Positions 25,101 through 32,010 are shown, counted from the first letter of the stretch. The stretch: 49,236 nt of DNA from Branchiostoma floridae (GCF_000003815.2 NC_049989.1:15029224-15078459), one strand, 5' to 3'. Numbers and translations are program-made. Notes: a model not told the origin generated them from the sequence alone.

Positions 25101-26762
25101 TGTATTCTGAAAGAAACTCTTTCGCCAGAAACACTGTAATACTACTTTACAAGGATTGCCCTAAAAAAATATAAAGGATTGAACAATAGTAACCCTCCCT
25201 CTTGCAATCATAATTCATACTTTATGATATGTAATCCCAGCACCATCATAATAACTTTCAAAAATAGTATTTACTAAATATTTTTTCATCTTTAGAATAC
25301 AATTTAAGGTAAGATGTGTATCACTAGTTAAGTTTAACACTGAAGAAATTGCCTCCATCTGTATTTGAAAATGTCAGAAAGTTAGTCAGAGCTTCCACCC
25401 CACAAGGAGTACTCTCCAAGCAGATGTTCGGCTTTTTTTAGCCGTTTTTGTCGGGCTTTCTATTTTGCTTTCTACTTTGAATTTTTCAAGGTTTGGCTAG
25501 TGGACATACAGAAAATGTTACAAAATAAACAGCCCACCAAAAACGCCTAAAAACACGTCAGAGAACAGCCGCTGAGAGCCGAACCTCTGCTTGGAGAGTA
25601 CACTAGGAGGGCAATGCAATGTCCCCCTCCTGAAATATTATGTGCGCCACCTTCTATTTCTATGCTGTACTGGGCAAAGCCTTGGATTGTTTACCATCAT
25701 ACTTTGAACTTCTGGGGAGATCCCTGAATTATCATCAACGCTTTTCGCTTTCAGTGCTAACGTCTGACTCTTTGATTAGCCTACCAGTACAAATTTGATT
25801 TCCTGTGCGATGATTGCCGTAATAAACTTAATCACCGCACCGGCGTGATGGAAGCAGCCGGCGAAAACTTCATTACCTTTCCTCCTGCTCTCAAATACTT
25901 CATCCTCGGGGATATCGCTGGAAATCGAATCAACGGAGATCACGCTCTTCCGGTCGCCCAGCGATCGGATGTTGTAGTTTCTCTTGATGCGGATGCTCAC
26001 GCGGTCGTTCGTCGTCATAGTCAGTAGCTGTTTCGGAACATCGTTGTCTTTGTCGTTGTTCTCATCCATATCTAGGTCTATTTCGTCCAAGTCGCAAATG
26101 TCGCCAACGTTCTGGCTCTCGACGCTTATCATGCTGTCTCGGACCGACGTTTGGCCAAACTTGTTCTCCCCGAACGGATCTCTTTCGATCGGGGAAAGAC
26201 TTTCTGCAACAGACTCTCTTTCGCTTTCCATAGGGCTTTGTTCTTCTTCTTCTTCTTCTTCATCCACAGGTGTATGGACAGGTGTGTCCTCTGCCTGTTG
26301 GTCTGTGGGGCTAGCACTTTCACTTGTACTGTCTTGATTCAAGGCGGATTTAATAGCTTCACGGTCTAACTCGTCTACGCTGTAAAATTCTTCGTCAGAG
26401 TCTCTGACTTCGTTCCGCACTGTGGCACTTCCGGGTCCCGTGGCCAAACCCTCACCCCTAACACCTTCTCCCTGATCACTCTTCACATACTGCATGTACT
26501 CTAGGTACTTCACGCAATATTCGGCATTTTCTAACCGAACTTTCAAGTCCTCTGTAGACTTACGGCTCTCTCGGAGGTGTTGATCTATCTCTTGTCGACT
26601 CAAGTCGGCGAAATCTGGGACGTTTTGGTGTTGGAAAGCCACAGCCCAGCAGTGTTTGAGGGTGTCGAACTGGTCGGTCAGTTCGGGCGGGCTCTCCGAC
26701 TTCAGCTCGGTCCAGGGGCCCTCCTCGGCCTCGCTCGCTCCCCCTTCCATATCTGGTTGCAT
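388..26762 (-). CDS. BCR: BCR/ABR homologue (RhoGEF-RhoGAP), 5' and central part of gene
   Basis: Multi-exon gene running right to left and leaving the window on the left. Exons: 26762-25877, 17217-17150, 16633-16556, 15589-15404, 13106-12999, 10537-10501, 9684-9632, 8788-8651, 7587-7463, 6461-6364, 5846-5728, (5426-5421), 5046-4996, 4736-4674, 4156-4081, 3189-3131, 3004-2962, 2508-2437, 485-388. All junctions are AG/GT and all phases agree, giving 788 codons. Residues about 33-95 form a coiled coil resembling the BCR oligomerisation domain, about 319-515 are DH, about 520-700 PH, and C2 begins near 735 with the BCR-like string [11 protein letters not shown] family proteins exchange GDP on Rho GTPases through DH-PH and stimulate GTP hydrolysis through the C-terminal RhoGAP, which lies outside. 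The coiled coil favours BCR over ABR, so this may be the single pro-orthologue. I see no kinase-like BCR exon-1 segment beyond acidic and serine-rich sequence. Confidence 0.93.
573..912 (+). mobile_element. hAT-like MITE, family A, copy 1
   Basis: Ends CAGGGCTTTAGCCAGC and GCTGGCTAGACCCCTG. Flanks ATTCCGTA and ATTCCTTA look like an 8-bp target duplication with one change. Related copies are at 14971 and 20020. Confidence 0.8.
913..1094 (+). repeat. repeat shared with the right end of the window
   Basis: This stretch (GACCGAGGGTGACAGAATGC, then GTGCCAGAAGTTAAG) matches the reverse complement of about 48990-49185, including the downstream ATTTGGTG string. Confidence 0.75.
1130..1302. mobile_element. 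Tigger-like MITE
   Basis: Ends CAGTGAAGCCAGTTAATTGC and GCAATTAAGCGGCTTCCACTG, flanked by TA (1128-1129, 1303-1304). CAGT termini and TA are typical of Tigger/pogo derivatives. Confidence 0.8.
1891..2364. mobile_element. Tigger-like MITE
   Basis: Ends CAGTCGAACCTACCCAAG and GGGCAGGTTTGACTG, flanked by TA on both sides. The interior repeats the motif AGGTGGTCGCTGAGAAGAG. Its right end is 72 bp from exon 18. Confidence 0.8.
2437..2508 (-). CDS. BCR: BCR homologue exon 18 (start of C2 domain)
   Basis: It is 72 nt long. It completes a Ser codon, then encodes [20 protein letters not shown] and EEG, aligning with BCR DESPGLYGFLNVIVHSATGF. The donor is GTAAGT. Confidence 0.92.
2800..2875 (+). repeat. 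degenerate CCTAA-rich tract
   Basis: Repeated CTAACC/CCTAA motifs over about 70 bp between exons 17 and 18. Imperfect; resembles interstitial telomere-like sequence but has no clean array. Confidence 0.45.
2962..3004 (-). CDS. BCR: BCR homologue exon 17 (PH-C2 linker)
   Basis: It is 43 nt long. It encodes [14 protein letters not shown] plus one base, equivalent to BCR VKLQTVHSIPLTINKED. The acceptor is TTTTTCAG and the donor GTGAGT. Confidence 0.85.
3131..3189 (-). CDS. BCR: BCR homologue exon 16 (PH-C2 linker)
   Basis: It is 59 nt long with a strong T-rich acceptor. It completes a Tyr codon, then encodes [19 protein letters not shown], equivalent to BCR FRSFSLTSVELQMLTNSC. Confidence 0.85.
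3700..4026. mobile_element. MITE with GTGCACCC-rich ends
   Basis: Ends CAGGGCTCGAAATACTGGGT and TTTTGAGCCCTG, with repeated GTGCACCCAAATATTTT inside. The flanks share only ATATG, so the target duplication is unclear. Confidence 0.65.
4081..4156 (-). CDS. BCR: BCR homologue exon 15 (PH C-terminal helix)
   Basis: It is 76 nt long. It encodes [20 protein letters not shown] and then KLQEK. The ERAEWKE string matches the last PH helix of BCR (ERAEWRE). The donor is GTAAGG in phase 1. Confidence 0.95.
4206..4405. repeat. inverted repeat about 200 bp
   Basis: Arms of about 35 bp: TTCGCCTTTATCCGTGGG with CCTATATCCATTGT at the left, inverted at the right. Target duplication not resolved. Confidence 0.65.
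4674..4736 (-). CDS. BCR: BCR homologue exon 14 (PH domain)
   Basis: It has 21 codons, phase 0 to 0. It encodes [20 protein letters not shown] and then K, matching BCR ESLLLLMSPSMAFRVHSRNG. Confidence 0.92.
4996..5046 (-). CDS. BCR: BCR homologue exon 13 (PH-inserted helix)
   Basis: It has 17 codons, phase 0 to 0, with a TTTTTTTTCAG acceptor and a GTATG donor. It encodes [17 protein letters not shown], corresponding to BCR RANKGSKATERLKKKLSEQ. Confidence 0.92.
5421..5426 (-). CDS. BCR: candidate 6-nt microexon of the BCR homologue
   Basis: The minus strand reads a pyrimidine-rich tract ending CTCCAG, then CGGCGT, then a perfect GTAAGT donor. The six bases would add Arg-Arg in phase 0 between exon 11 (ending AQ) and the next exon (starting RKVAKG), inside a basic helix where BCR has QREKRANKG. 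The gene stays in frame with or without it, so it could be constitutive, alternative or a chance site. Confidence 0.5.
5728..5846 (-). CDS. BCR: BCR homologue exon 11 (PH-inserted helix)
   Basis: It is 119 nt long. It encodes a charged helical segment, [20 protein letters not shown], followed by NSDHPAQ. This corresponds to the EELDALKIKISQIKNDIQRE insert inside the BCR PH domain. The donor is GTAGGT. Confidence 0.86.
6364..6461 (-). CDS. BCR: BCR homologue exon 10 (PH domain)
   Basis: It is 98 nt long, entering in phase 2 and leaving in phase 1. It encodes [20 protein letters not shown] and then LIAHDVQH. The YECQWYIPL string matches BCR YDCKWYIPL. Confidence 0.95.
6915..7361. repeat. repeat with copy at 24236-24419
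   Basis: It shares GGCAGTRRGAGAYTACAGTG, CATGGTGCTACYGC and AAATCCC...CAAACTTA with 24236-24419. It ends ATTTACAGTATA, and the other copy starts ACTGTAAATACAG, so it is probably a Tigger-type derivative. Confidence 0.55.
7463..7587 (-). CDS. BCR: BCR homologue exon 9 (PH domain start)
   Basis: It has 41 codons plus two bases. It encodes [20 protein letters not shown], then [20 protein letters not shown], the first PH-domain strands (BCR: HRQLLKDSFMVELVEGARKL, then RHVFLFTDLLLCTK). The donor is GTAAG. Confidence 0.96.
8651..8788 (-). CDS. BCR: BCR homologue exon 8 (end of DH domain)
   Basis: It has 46 codons, phase 0 to 0. It encodes [20 protein letters not shown] and continues through [12 protein letters not shown], nearly identical to BCR DLLKHTPASHPDHPLLQDAL. 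It is the most diagnostic exon of the gene. Confidence 0.97.
9236..9306 (-). repeat. tRNA(Ser/Leu)-like sequence followed by a T run
   Basis: The minus strand has GTGGCCGAGCGGTCTA and GTAGGTTCGAACCC, and shortly afterwards a run of ten T, which could stop RNA polymerase III. The anticodon loop and acceptor stem do not fold as a standard tRNA, so I call it tRNA-derived. Confidence 0.45.
9632..9684 (-). CDS. BCR: BCR homologue exon 7 (DH domain)
   Basis: It is 53 nt long. It completes an Ala codon, then encodes [17 protein letters not shown]. This is the conserved DH helix (BCR: YKPVDRVTRSTLVLHDLL). Confidence 0.94.
9850..10127 (-). mobile_element. SINE with 5S rRNA-derived head
   Basis: Positions 10127-10008 read like a 120-nt 5S rRNA: ATTACGGCC start, CTCGGAAGTTAAGCAACG (box A/intermediate element), TGCTTGGATGGGGGACC (box C) and GCTGTAGCC end. 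It continues into a non-5S body with GGGAGGGACGTAAAACGGGG and GCTCGAGGAGGTGCC, and ends near short (CTGT) repeats at about 9850. The body recurs at 28627-28690 in another SINE. Confidence 0.8.
10501..10537 (-). CDS. BCR: BCR homologue exon 6 (DH domain, short)
   Basis: A 37-nt exon encoding [12 protein letters not shown] plus one base of the next codon. It has a CTACAG acceptor and a GTATG donor. Its phase is required by both neighbouring exons, and its sequence sits where BCR has its NKDAKDPTTKNSLE segment. Confidence 0.86.
10870..11105 (+). repeat. dispersed repeat ending GATGTCATCCATA
   Basis: Related to 29885-30095 and 31700-31922 (shared GGCATTCTAYGRCAT-like, TTGCTCATTTT, GAAAATTG, GATGTCATCCATA...AATCAAATCAA motifs). 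An inverted partial copy is at 30478-30560. Confidence 0.6.
11263..11666. mobile_element. hAT-like MITE, family B
   Basis: Ends TAGGGCTGTGTACC and GGTACACAGCCCTA, flanked by a perfect 8-bp GTCTGAAC (11255-11262, 11667-11674). The interior is rich in GTACCTGTACCT. A copy lies at 36325-36634. Confidence 0.9.
11738..12089. mobile_element. MITE, GGCCACACCAAAT family, copy 1
   Basis: Ends GGCCACACCAAATTTAATTC and AGAAGCAACTGGTGTGGCC with TTA next to both. Copies are at 22926-23310 and, partial, 210-283. Confidence 0.65.
12346..12852. mobile_element. TTAA-type MITE (Kolobok or piggyBac-like)
   Basis: Ends AGGGACATAATGTA and TACATTATGTCCCT, flanked by TTAA on both sides (12342-12345, 12853-12856). 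507 bp, no transposase. Confidence 0.85.
12999..13106 (-). CDS. BCR: BCR homologue exon 5 (DH domain)
   Basis: It has 36 codons, phase 0 to 0, with a GCAG acceptor and a GTAAG donor. It encodes [20 protein letters not shown] and then SNEQF, the helical DH segment equivalent to the YRAFVDNYGVAMEMAEKC region of BCR. Confidence 0.92.
13157..13226 (+). repeat. tRNA-like sequence
   Basis: A clear B-box, GAGTTCGAATCCCGG, lies at about 13206-13220 with a weak A-box upstream. Another weak tRNA-like pair (GGGTAGCTTAATAGTTC, GGTTTAAGATC) follows at 13388-13441. Confidence 0.35.
13975..14460 (+). repeat. local duplication of a GTGACCGGTTA segment
   Basis: AAAGTCAGTGACCGGTTATA occurs at about 13970 and 14047, and AAAGTCGGTGACCGGTTACT at 14345. 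The later two copies continue together for over 100 bp (AACAGTTCACTCTACCTGTG, ACTATAGATA). Confidence 0.8.
14690..14970 (+). repeat. copy of the AAAATGCCCCTGC repeat ending in (AC)n
   Basis: It shares AAAATGCCCCTGCAATTCCA, GGGGCCCAAACTTAT and CAAATATGACACCAATCCAT with 30765-31170. It ends in the (AC)n tract where a hAT-like MITE inserted. Confidence 0.7.
14971..15325 (-). mobile_element. hAT-like MITE, family A, copy 2
   Basis: Ends CAGGGCTCTAGCCAGC and GAGCTGGCTAGAGTCCTG, inserted inside an (AC)n repeat, so the duplication is hidden. It is inverted relative to the other two copies. Confidence 0.85.
15404..15589 (-). CDS. BCR: BCR homologue exon 4 (DH domain)
   Basis: It has 62 codons, phase 0 to 0. 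It contains [20 protein letters not shown] and [11 protein letters not shown], the conserved DH segment that in BCR reads TSQPVL...IFFKVPELYEIHKEFYDGL. The donor is GTTAGT. Confidence 0.94.
16196..16373. mobile_element. Tigger-like MITE
   Basis: Ends CAGTCAAACCTGTCTATAGC and CTAATACAGGTTTGACTG, flanked by TA. A second related end (CAGGTTTGACTG at 16182-16193) abuts it and shares the TA, pointing to a neighbouring, partly eroded copy covering about 15640-16193. Confidence 0.78.
16556..16633 (-). CDS. BCR: BCR homologue exon 3 (start of DH domain)
   Basis: It has 26 codons, phase 0 to 0. It encodes [20 protein letters not shown] and then LDVLLK, matching helix 1 of the BCR/ABR DH domain (vertebrate motif MRK-VLSG-LASEE-Y). 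Confidence 0.92.
17150..17217 (-). CDS. BCR: BCR homologue exon 2 (pre-DH linker)
   Basis: It is 68 nt long, with a TCCAG acceptor and a GTGAGA donor. It enters in phase 1, completes the split codon of exon 1 as Asp, and leaves in phase 0. It encodes [20 protein letters not shown] plus HY, directly before the DH domain. It is short and weakly conserved, so the call rests on phase, splice sites and position. Confidence 0.78.
17307..17645. mobile_element. MITE with ACCTGCAC-rich ends
   Basis: It starts CAGGGCTCAAAATAC and ends GTATTTCCAGCCCTT, with repeated TTACCTGCACC inside. The architecture is like the 3700-4026 element but the internal repeat differs. Confidence 0.6.
18280..18745. mobile_element. 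hAT-like MITE, family C
   Basis: Ends TAGGGGTGGGTTACCGGTAC and its approximate inverse CCTTTACCCACCCCTA, flanked by a perfect 8-bp GTCTAGAC (18272-18279, 18746-18753). The interior has several GGTCC/GGACC motifs. A related fragment is at 17697-17765. Confidence 0.9.
19405..19500 (+). repeat. fragment of the AAAATGCCCCTGC repeat
   Basis: CACCCCTGCAGTTTCAGAAC, then AAGGGGGCTCAAACCTATGA and AACAAGAGCTATCTAA match 30783-30885. Confidence 0.6.
20020..20373 (+). mobile_element. hAT-like MITE, family A, copy 3
   Basis: Ends CAGGGCTCTAGCCAGC and GCTGGCTAGAGCCCTG. Flanked by ATCCTAATC on both sides (20011-20019, 20374-20382), consistent with an 8-9 bp duplication. Confidence 0.88.
20615..21182 (+). 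mobile_element. internally deleted mariner element
   Basis: Inverted ends CGAGGGGCGTGCAATAAGTA and its near-inverse, flanked by TA (20613-20614, 21183-21184). Positions 20788-20990 encode a mariner transposase N-terminal helix-turn-helix ([34 protein letters not shown]). About 21047-21107 encode the transposase C-terminus in another frame ([19 protein letters not shown]). The DDE catalytic domain is missing. Confidence 0.92.
22126..22213 (+). repeat. (GT)n and (GAGT)n microsatellites
   Basis: A TGTGTG tract at about 22127-22167 is followed by GTGAGTGAGTGAGTGAGTG at about 22191-22213. Confidence 0.9.
22710..22766. repeat. short hairpin
   Basis: CACTAAAACTATA and TATAGTTTTAGTG form a perfect 13-bp stem, extended by GAGGG/CCCTC, around a short loop. 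It may be a tiny MITE. Confidence 0.7.
22926..23310. mobile_element. MITE, GGCCACACCAAAT family, copy 2
   Basis: Ends AAGGCCATACCAAATTTATT and AACATTGGTCTGGCC; the arms match the 11738 element. Confidence 0.65.
24236..24419. repeat. second copy of the 6915-7361 repeat
   Basis: It begins ACTGTAAATACAGAAACTTT and ends ACAAACTTACAGTATA. The inverted ends CTGTAA/TTACAG are next to TA. Confidence 0.6.
25877..26762 (-). CDS. BCR: BCR homologue exon 1: start codon, coiled coil, acidic linker
   Basis: The exon runs 295 codons plus one base from the ATG at 26762 to a GTAATG donor. A second in-frame ATG lies four codons on. Residues 33-95 (from [13 protein letters not shown]) align by eye with the N-terminal oligomerisation helices of vertebrate BCR, including the spacing of the tryptophan and the heptads. 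The remainder is acidic and serine-rich, with a run of seven glutamates in residues about 160-180, and looks disordered. The exon lies in a CpG-rich stretch (about 25800-26960), as expected of a first exon. Confidence 0.9.
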
Positions 26763-28609
26763 AAATGAAGAAATATTACGTCAAAATACCTCAGAGACAG
26801 CACACGAACTTGTCCTAGTCTCGAAGAGACCCACAGAGTCTTCACAGCTGCAGAAAATTATAACGGCGTTTCCCTCAAGTTCACCAAAAGTAGTTGCAGA
26901 CGATCTAAAAATCGGTCTCCCTCGGTAAAACTCGACCAAGATAAACAAACTTTGCGAAGGCGGAACGGGCTAAATTTGGCCCGCAGACGTTCGTCATTGA
27001 TTCCTAAGTTCCATGTGACTTCAGCTGTCTAAATGGTAGAGTTACAGTTCCTTTTGTTCGCGATAAAAACACAGAAATGTTGTTGTTGAATCAGAGGTCT
27101 GACTCTGAGGTGTCCTGGGACAGACTCACTGACCTGCGCGATGGGAGGGGACGTATGCAAATTAGGTAAGTGATCCGGGAGCGTTGAGAAACGCAGTGTC
27201 ATCTGAGCAAGGCAAAGTTTATTTATCATATTGATCTGAAACAGCAAAGTATGATAAGGAGTGATTTGAGCTTCTTATGAATAACGAAAGGTTCAAACAA
27301 ACAATGGTGTGAGGGAACTGTCATTAACGTTAGTATCAAATTGAGATATTAAGGTTTATATTGCATATTAAAATGTCTATGGCTTTTGTGTGATTTATGA
27401 GAAAAACAATAATGTCTGTTTATATAAGAAGATTCTGATAAATTACATACCAAATTGAGAAAAAAGGAACATGGTAAGCCACATGTTACAACTTGTCAAT
27501 ATTATTTTTCTGTGTAACACTAGAACACTCACTAAGAAGGGTTATCAACCTTTTTAAGGGTTGCAACCGGGACAGGAAATACTCAAGGAAATAAAGGAAG
27601 TGTCGAATACTCTAATATCCGATAGCTACATCTTCCTTGTTCCGGTGATGTAGAAACATCAACAAGACAACACAGATCTTATCAGCATAAACAAACTGAT
27701 TTGAGACGATCCCGCCTATGAAACAATGACGTACTGCAAATAGGCATTACCATATTTGGGCGTTTCAGGGTCACTGAGTCATTATCAAAACAATGGTGAA
27801 GTGTCATCGGTGACGTCAGACTACGTTCAAGTGCTTATTTCGGGAGCAGTGTGTAGGCAATGCTGTCTTGTATATGTTCTACTGAGAAAGGACTACTATA
27901 AATAACAGTGCTTGTTGTCATTGTTTGCGACATGCGAATAAGGCCAATCAATTGATAGAGATCTATATGAGTTTCTTTCATTTTCGTTATGAAATTAATT
28001 TTTCACTTTGTTGCTGTTATATAAACAGTGACCCTCTAATTAGGTTTAGATATTTGCCTTCGGGCTTCTGTGACCTGAAACCCTAACGTCACTTGTAGTG
28101 ATAACAATACTAGTAACTTGACTGAGTTGAAATGAATGCCATACTGTCACAAAAACACACAGAAAGGATTACGTGACCGACTATTTGGAAAAGCGATTTG
28201 GGAGGGGCGGACCCCATTCTGTCAAATTTGTGACAGTTAAAACCCAACTTCTCACGCGACCTGGAAAGAGGCCAACATGAAGATTATGACATTCAGTTTT
28301 GCAGCTGAAGAATTAAATCCGTCTTTTTAAATGTTAGGGACTATGAGCAAAAAGAAAAACGATTTGATCTGTATTATTACCTCTCTTAATTATTAGTCTT
28401 ATCATTATGTTCTCATTAACTTATAAACAATTGTACACTTCCGAGATATAACGTTACACGTTTAAAATTGAAATAATAACAGAAGATGAATATACTCTCT
28501 TAATGTAGCATTTATAGGTTCGTTGAATGTGCAGACCCTCATAGTGCTTCGTGACACATATTGAGCAGCAAGTTTCCTTGCTGTTTGAGTAGCACTTTAT
28601 TCTTACGGA

Positions 28610-28746
28610 GGGATTTTTAGCCCTTTCTTTGAACGTGCTCGGGGCACCTTCTCGAACACGGGGCCCCATTTCACGTCCCTTCTGAAAGACAGGTGCAGCC
28701 CCAACCGAGATACCCTACCCAGGATTGAACCGGGGTCTCCCAGTTT
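28610..28746 (-). mobile_element. tRNA-headed SINE sharing the body of the 5S-headed SINE
   Basis: The minus strand has GACCCCGGTTCAATCCTGGG (B-box), then AGAAGGGACGTGAAATGGGG and GTTCGAGAAGGTGCC, closely matching the 5S-headed element. The probable A-box part of the head (CGTTAGTTGGTATAAGG) lies at about 29076-29092, separated by a MITE inserted at 28747-29074. Confidence 0.65.
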
Positions 28747-29074
28747 GGCTTAGGTCGCATTTCCAAACCGGGGCCCGGCCGGGATGTTTTAAGAAATGAA
28801 AAATTAAAATGTATACATAGAAATATACACATATCATGCCCATGAATCTTATTTTGAAATTTTGTGTATTTTGATGACGGTTTGGAAATGTGACCTAAGA
28901 CGGCAGCTTTCGGGAGCAAAAAAAAAAAAAACGATATAAAAGACATCAAAATACACAAAGTGCCAGAGTAAGATTCAAGGCCATAATTTGTGTATTTTTC
29001 TAGGTATACAATTTGTTTTTTCGTTTCTTAAAACATCCTGACCGGGCCCAGGTTTGGAAATGTGACCTAAGCCT
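28747..29074. mobile_element. MITE inserted in the SINE head
   Basis: Inverted ends GGCTTAGGTCRCATTTCC, continuing as GGGCCCGG and GGATGTTTTAAGAAA, about 50 bp on each side. A further internal copy of the terminus (TTTGGAAATGTGACCTAAG) lies at about 28879-28898. I found no convincing target duplication. Confidence 0.75.
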
Positions 29075-29483
29075 TATACCAACTAACGTTAGCACCGGTG
29101 AATATCAAGGAAGTGATCGTGGTTAAGATAACGTAAAGTTTGTTTTTCCCTCGAGATATAAACAGAAAACACGTGCATTACGTGTAGGGATGTTTAGTAA
29201 ATGACGCAAAGTCAACGCATGGGAAAAAAGACAACCACGTAGCAGAAATCCTCCGGGGCAAGGACCGCGAACTTCCCGAAACATCAGGGGAAACACACCA
29301 GGAAATATAGTGCGACTCACGTACTAAAGTCTAACGTTATGTATTTACACTCACGAAATACAAACTAAGTTCGTAACACGGTATTGTATAGTTCCTGCAT
29401 ACGCTCTCTCACACGTATCTTTTGCATTGGAATGATTCCCTTGTTTCTTTTCCGTCGCAGTCTTTTACTACTCTCTATCAATA

Positions 29484-29564
29484 CATCCTCCCACACAGGG
29501 TAAGCTTGACTATCGCGGCAAAGCTAAGGATTTGCCACGATAGTCTGCCCTGTGTGGGAGGATG
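29484..29564. mobile_element. 81-bp near-palindromic MITE
   Basis: Ends CATCCTCCCACACAGGG and CCCTGTGTGGGAGGATG, with inner arms GACTATCGCGGCAAA and TTTGCCACGATAGTC. Flanked by a perfect 8-bp TATCAATA (29476-29483, 29565-29572). Confidence 0.92.
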
Positions 29565-29884
29565 TATCAATATAGCATTGTTAGTCTGTTATATATAATT
29601 ACACAACGTTGCTCAGAAAAAGCGTAAATTTCTCCGATACAGGATGCCAAATACTTGGGATGGTTTAAAACGTTGTAAGGCCTTGTATGCCATGGGTAGT
29701 TGAGACTTTTTATCTACGGCATATGGGCTTATGTAGACTTATTCTTTATCACATGTTAATTTTCTGTTACTGAAAAAGTTGGACCCCCCCCAAAAAGTTA
29801 CATTTGTTTGCTAGATGTAAGTGGGTTTTGAATGTTCAACAATCCACTGGTGCATAGAGCAATAGATTCTTTATTTTTGTTCTT

Positions 29885-30095
29885 TTTTGTTACTTTGGAT
29901 TTGACCTTGGCATTCTACGACATAAGTATCCGTTTTCAGTTTTTTTTTCAATTTACGGCTTATATATATTTAAAAATATAGCCAATTTTGTACTTGCTTT
30001 TTGCAATTTACTAGTAGTATGGCCGCATTTATTTGAAACAGATGAAAATTGATACGCGCATGGATGTCGACATACATGTAATCAAACCAACATGA
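29885..30095 (+). repeat. copy of the GATGTCATCCATA repeat
   Basis: It contains CTTGGCATTCTACGACATAA, TTTTTTCAATTTACGGC and GATGTCGACATACATGTAAT, followed by AACCAACATG. It is diverged. Confidence 0.5.
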
Positions 30096-30764
30096 CCCGA
30101 ATACTACTAGTACACCGGAGACAAAGATGTGGAAACTCATGATCACCCCTGCTATACAGCGCCACCTAGAATTAAGATAGAATATTGCAAGCACCTGTAT
30201 TGAATGCTCCTTCGGGGTACAATATTCACAGAACGGAGCACTTGACTGAATGTTTCACTTAAAACACATCGAGGTGCAACAATATGATGTTACGCATGTC
30301 CACTGCTTTTAAAAGGTTTTTCCAAGAAAACAACGTGCATACACTACATCTACACTATGGAAATATTACCTTCGTCAAGAAGTTATGTTTTCGTGTGCGT
30401 GCGTGTGTGTGTGTGTCCGATTATTTGTGAACAGCAGAAATCAAGGAGTCGTGGATACAACAGGATATTCAGTAAGGCCATGTTGATTTGATTATATGGA
30501 TGACATCCTCTGGGAACTCCAAAATTGATGCGAGCGAGCTAGCGAATAAAAAAACGTTTGGCCAAAAAAAAAAGTTGGCTTCAGCTATCTACCAGCCAAA
30601 TGTCAAGACCATATCACATCCAGGACAAGAGATACATTGAAAAAACTGCCATGATATAATATCCTCATTAATTATGCAAATGTACTCCTATTTTGCATAA
30701 TTAGTATTTAATCTTGTACAAAATTGTCTAAGGTACCTACATACCAAAAATGATGAAAATCCGT

Positions 30765-31170
30765 TGTTCCCTTCTTGAGTTATCCTCGTCAGAAGTTTTT
30801 GACAAAAATGCCCCTGCTATTCCCAAACTAGACGCTAGGGGGCCCAAACTTACATAATTTTTTCCTGAGCACAAGAGCTATCTAATACTGAAAAATCTTG
30901 ACCATAGCATGTTCAGAACACCGAGATAGCAAAACCGGAAGTTGCGCTGCAGTACCAAGGCCACACACCAGGGGGCCCAAAATTGACCTTGACCTTCGTC
31001 TTCCCAACCCCTACCTACATACCAAATATCATCGTAGTCCATCAAGAGGTTCTCAAGTTATGATGACCACAAATATGCGGACACACAGACACACACACAA
31101 ACACACACACAAACACACACACACACAGACACACTCAAAACCATACCTCCATTTTTTCATGGAGGTAATC
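30765..31170 (+). repeat. dispersed repeat ending in (CA)n and a hairpin
   Basis: AAAATGCCCCTGCTATTCCC and GGGGGCCCAAACTTA match 14690-14970 (also ending in CA repeats) and 19410-19500. The CA tract (31080-31136) is followed by the hairpin TACCTCCATTTTTTCATGGAGGTA read as two arms. Confidence 0.7.
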
Positions 31171-31699
31171 AATGTGGCCAGGAAGGTTGAACATAGGACT
31201 ACAAACACATAGTATGGTATACCAACAGTTAGATATTGCGACCATTACATCATACGGGTGCAAAACATTTTTTTCCTCCTTGGACCAATCTGAAAAAAAA
31301 TCAGACGAACGGGGTTCGCCATCTTAAAAATGGACACACTATGTCAGCGGGTGTTTGGGGCCTTACCGGGCTAAAAAGACAACAAAAGCGAAGTGAGTAG
31401 AGGTTATAGTCACTTGTACCAAGTTTCTACAGGCAAAGGTACAGAGACAGTTAGCCTTTATTACATGAAGATGGGATTTTAAAATGCCAGTGGTAGTCCA
31501 ATGATCCACCAAAGAGATTCCTTTGAAGCAAAATTGACCAATTACCATTGTTTTGAGTATTATTAGTTCTCAAGTTTCCACAGGTCCAAGTTCACGTCCA
31601 CCTGGAAATGATCCTCTGGACCTGAACGGGACCTATCCTGAATTTACTGATACATGTACAAACCCCTAGCCTACCAAAAATACTTTTTTTTCTTTCTGT

Positions 31700-31922
31700 C
31701 CTTTCACATCTTATTTTTTTACTTTTGAGATTTATTTTGGCATTCTATGGCATCAGTTATCGATTTTCTGATACTTTTTTTTCAATCTACGGAATATTTG
31801 TGCTCATTTTACAGCTGCTTTGCACAATTTACTATGTGGTCCAAAACTTTTTTTTTTTGGAAATGGCCGAAAATTGGTGCGAGCGCGGATGTCATCCATA
31901 TAATCAAATCAACATGGCCTAA
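31700..31922 (+). repeat. copy of the GATGTCATCCATA repeat
   Basis: It contains TTTGGCATTCTATGGCATCA and GCGGATGTCATCCATATAAT, then CAAATCAACATGGCC. The last part is inverted at 30478-30515. Confidence 0.6.
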
Positions 31923-32010
31923 GCTGTATACGAAGGGATTCACAAAAGGAAGAAACGATTACTTAGTACCAGTAGATTGTGGGCCCCCTATCGGCCGTCT
32001 ATGGTACTGA

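Larger units (their letters stand above)
17218..25876 (-). other. BCR intron 1 (8.7 kb), repeats only
   Basis: I find no coding exon here. It holds the elements at 17307, 18280, 20020, 20615, 22126, 22710, 22926 and 24236. The rest is AT-rich with no recognisable gene, including 19500-19860, 21190-22120 and 24430-25600. Confidence 0.6.

Noticed and set aside
26129-26337. Alternative frames across BCR exon 1 rich in Ser or Lys
   Set aside because: They are shadows of the seven-glutamate run in the real frame.
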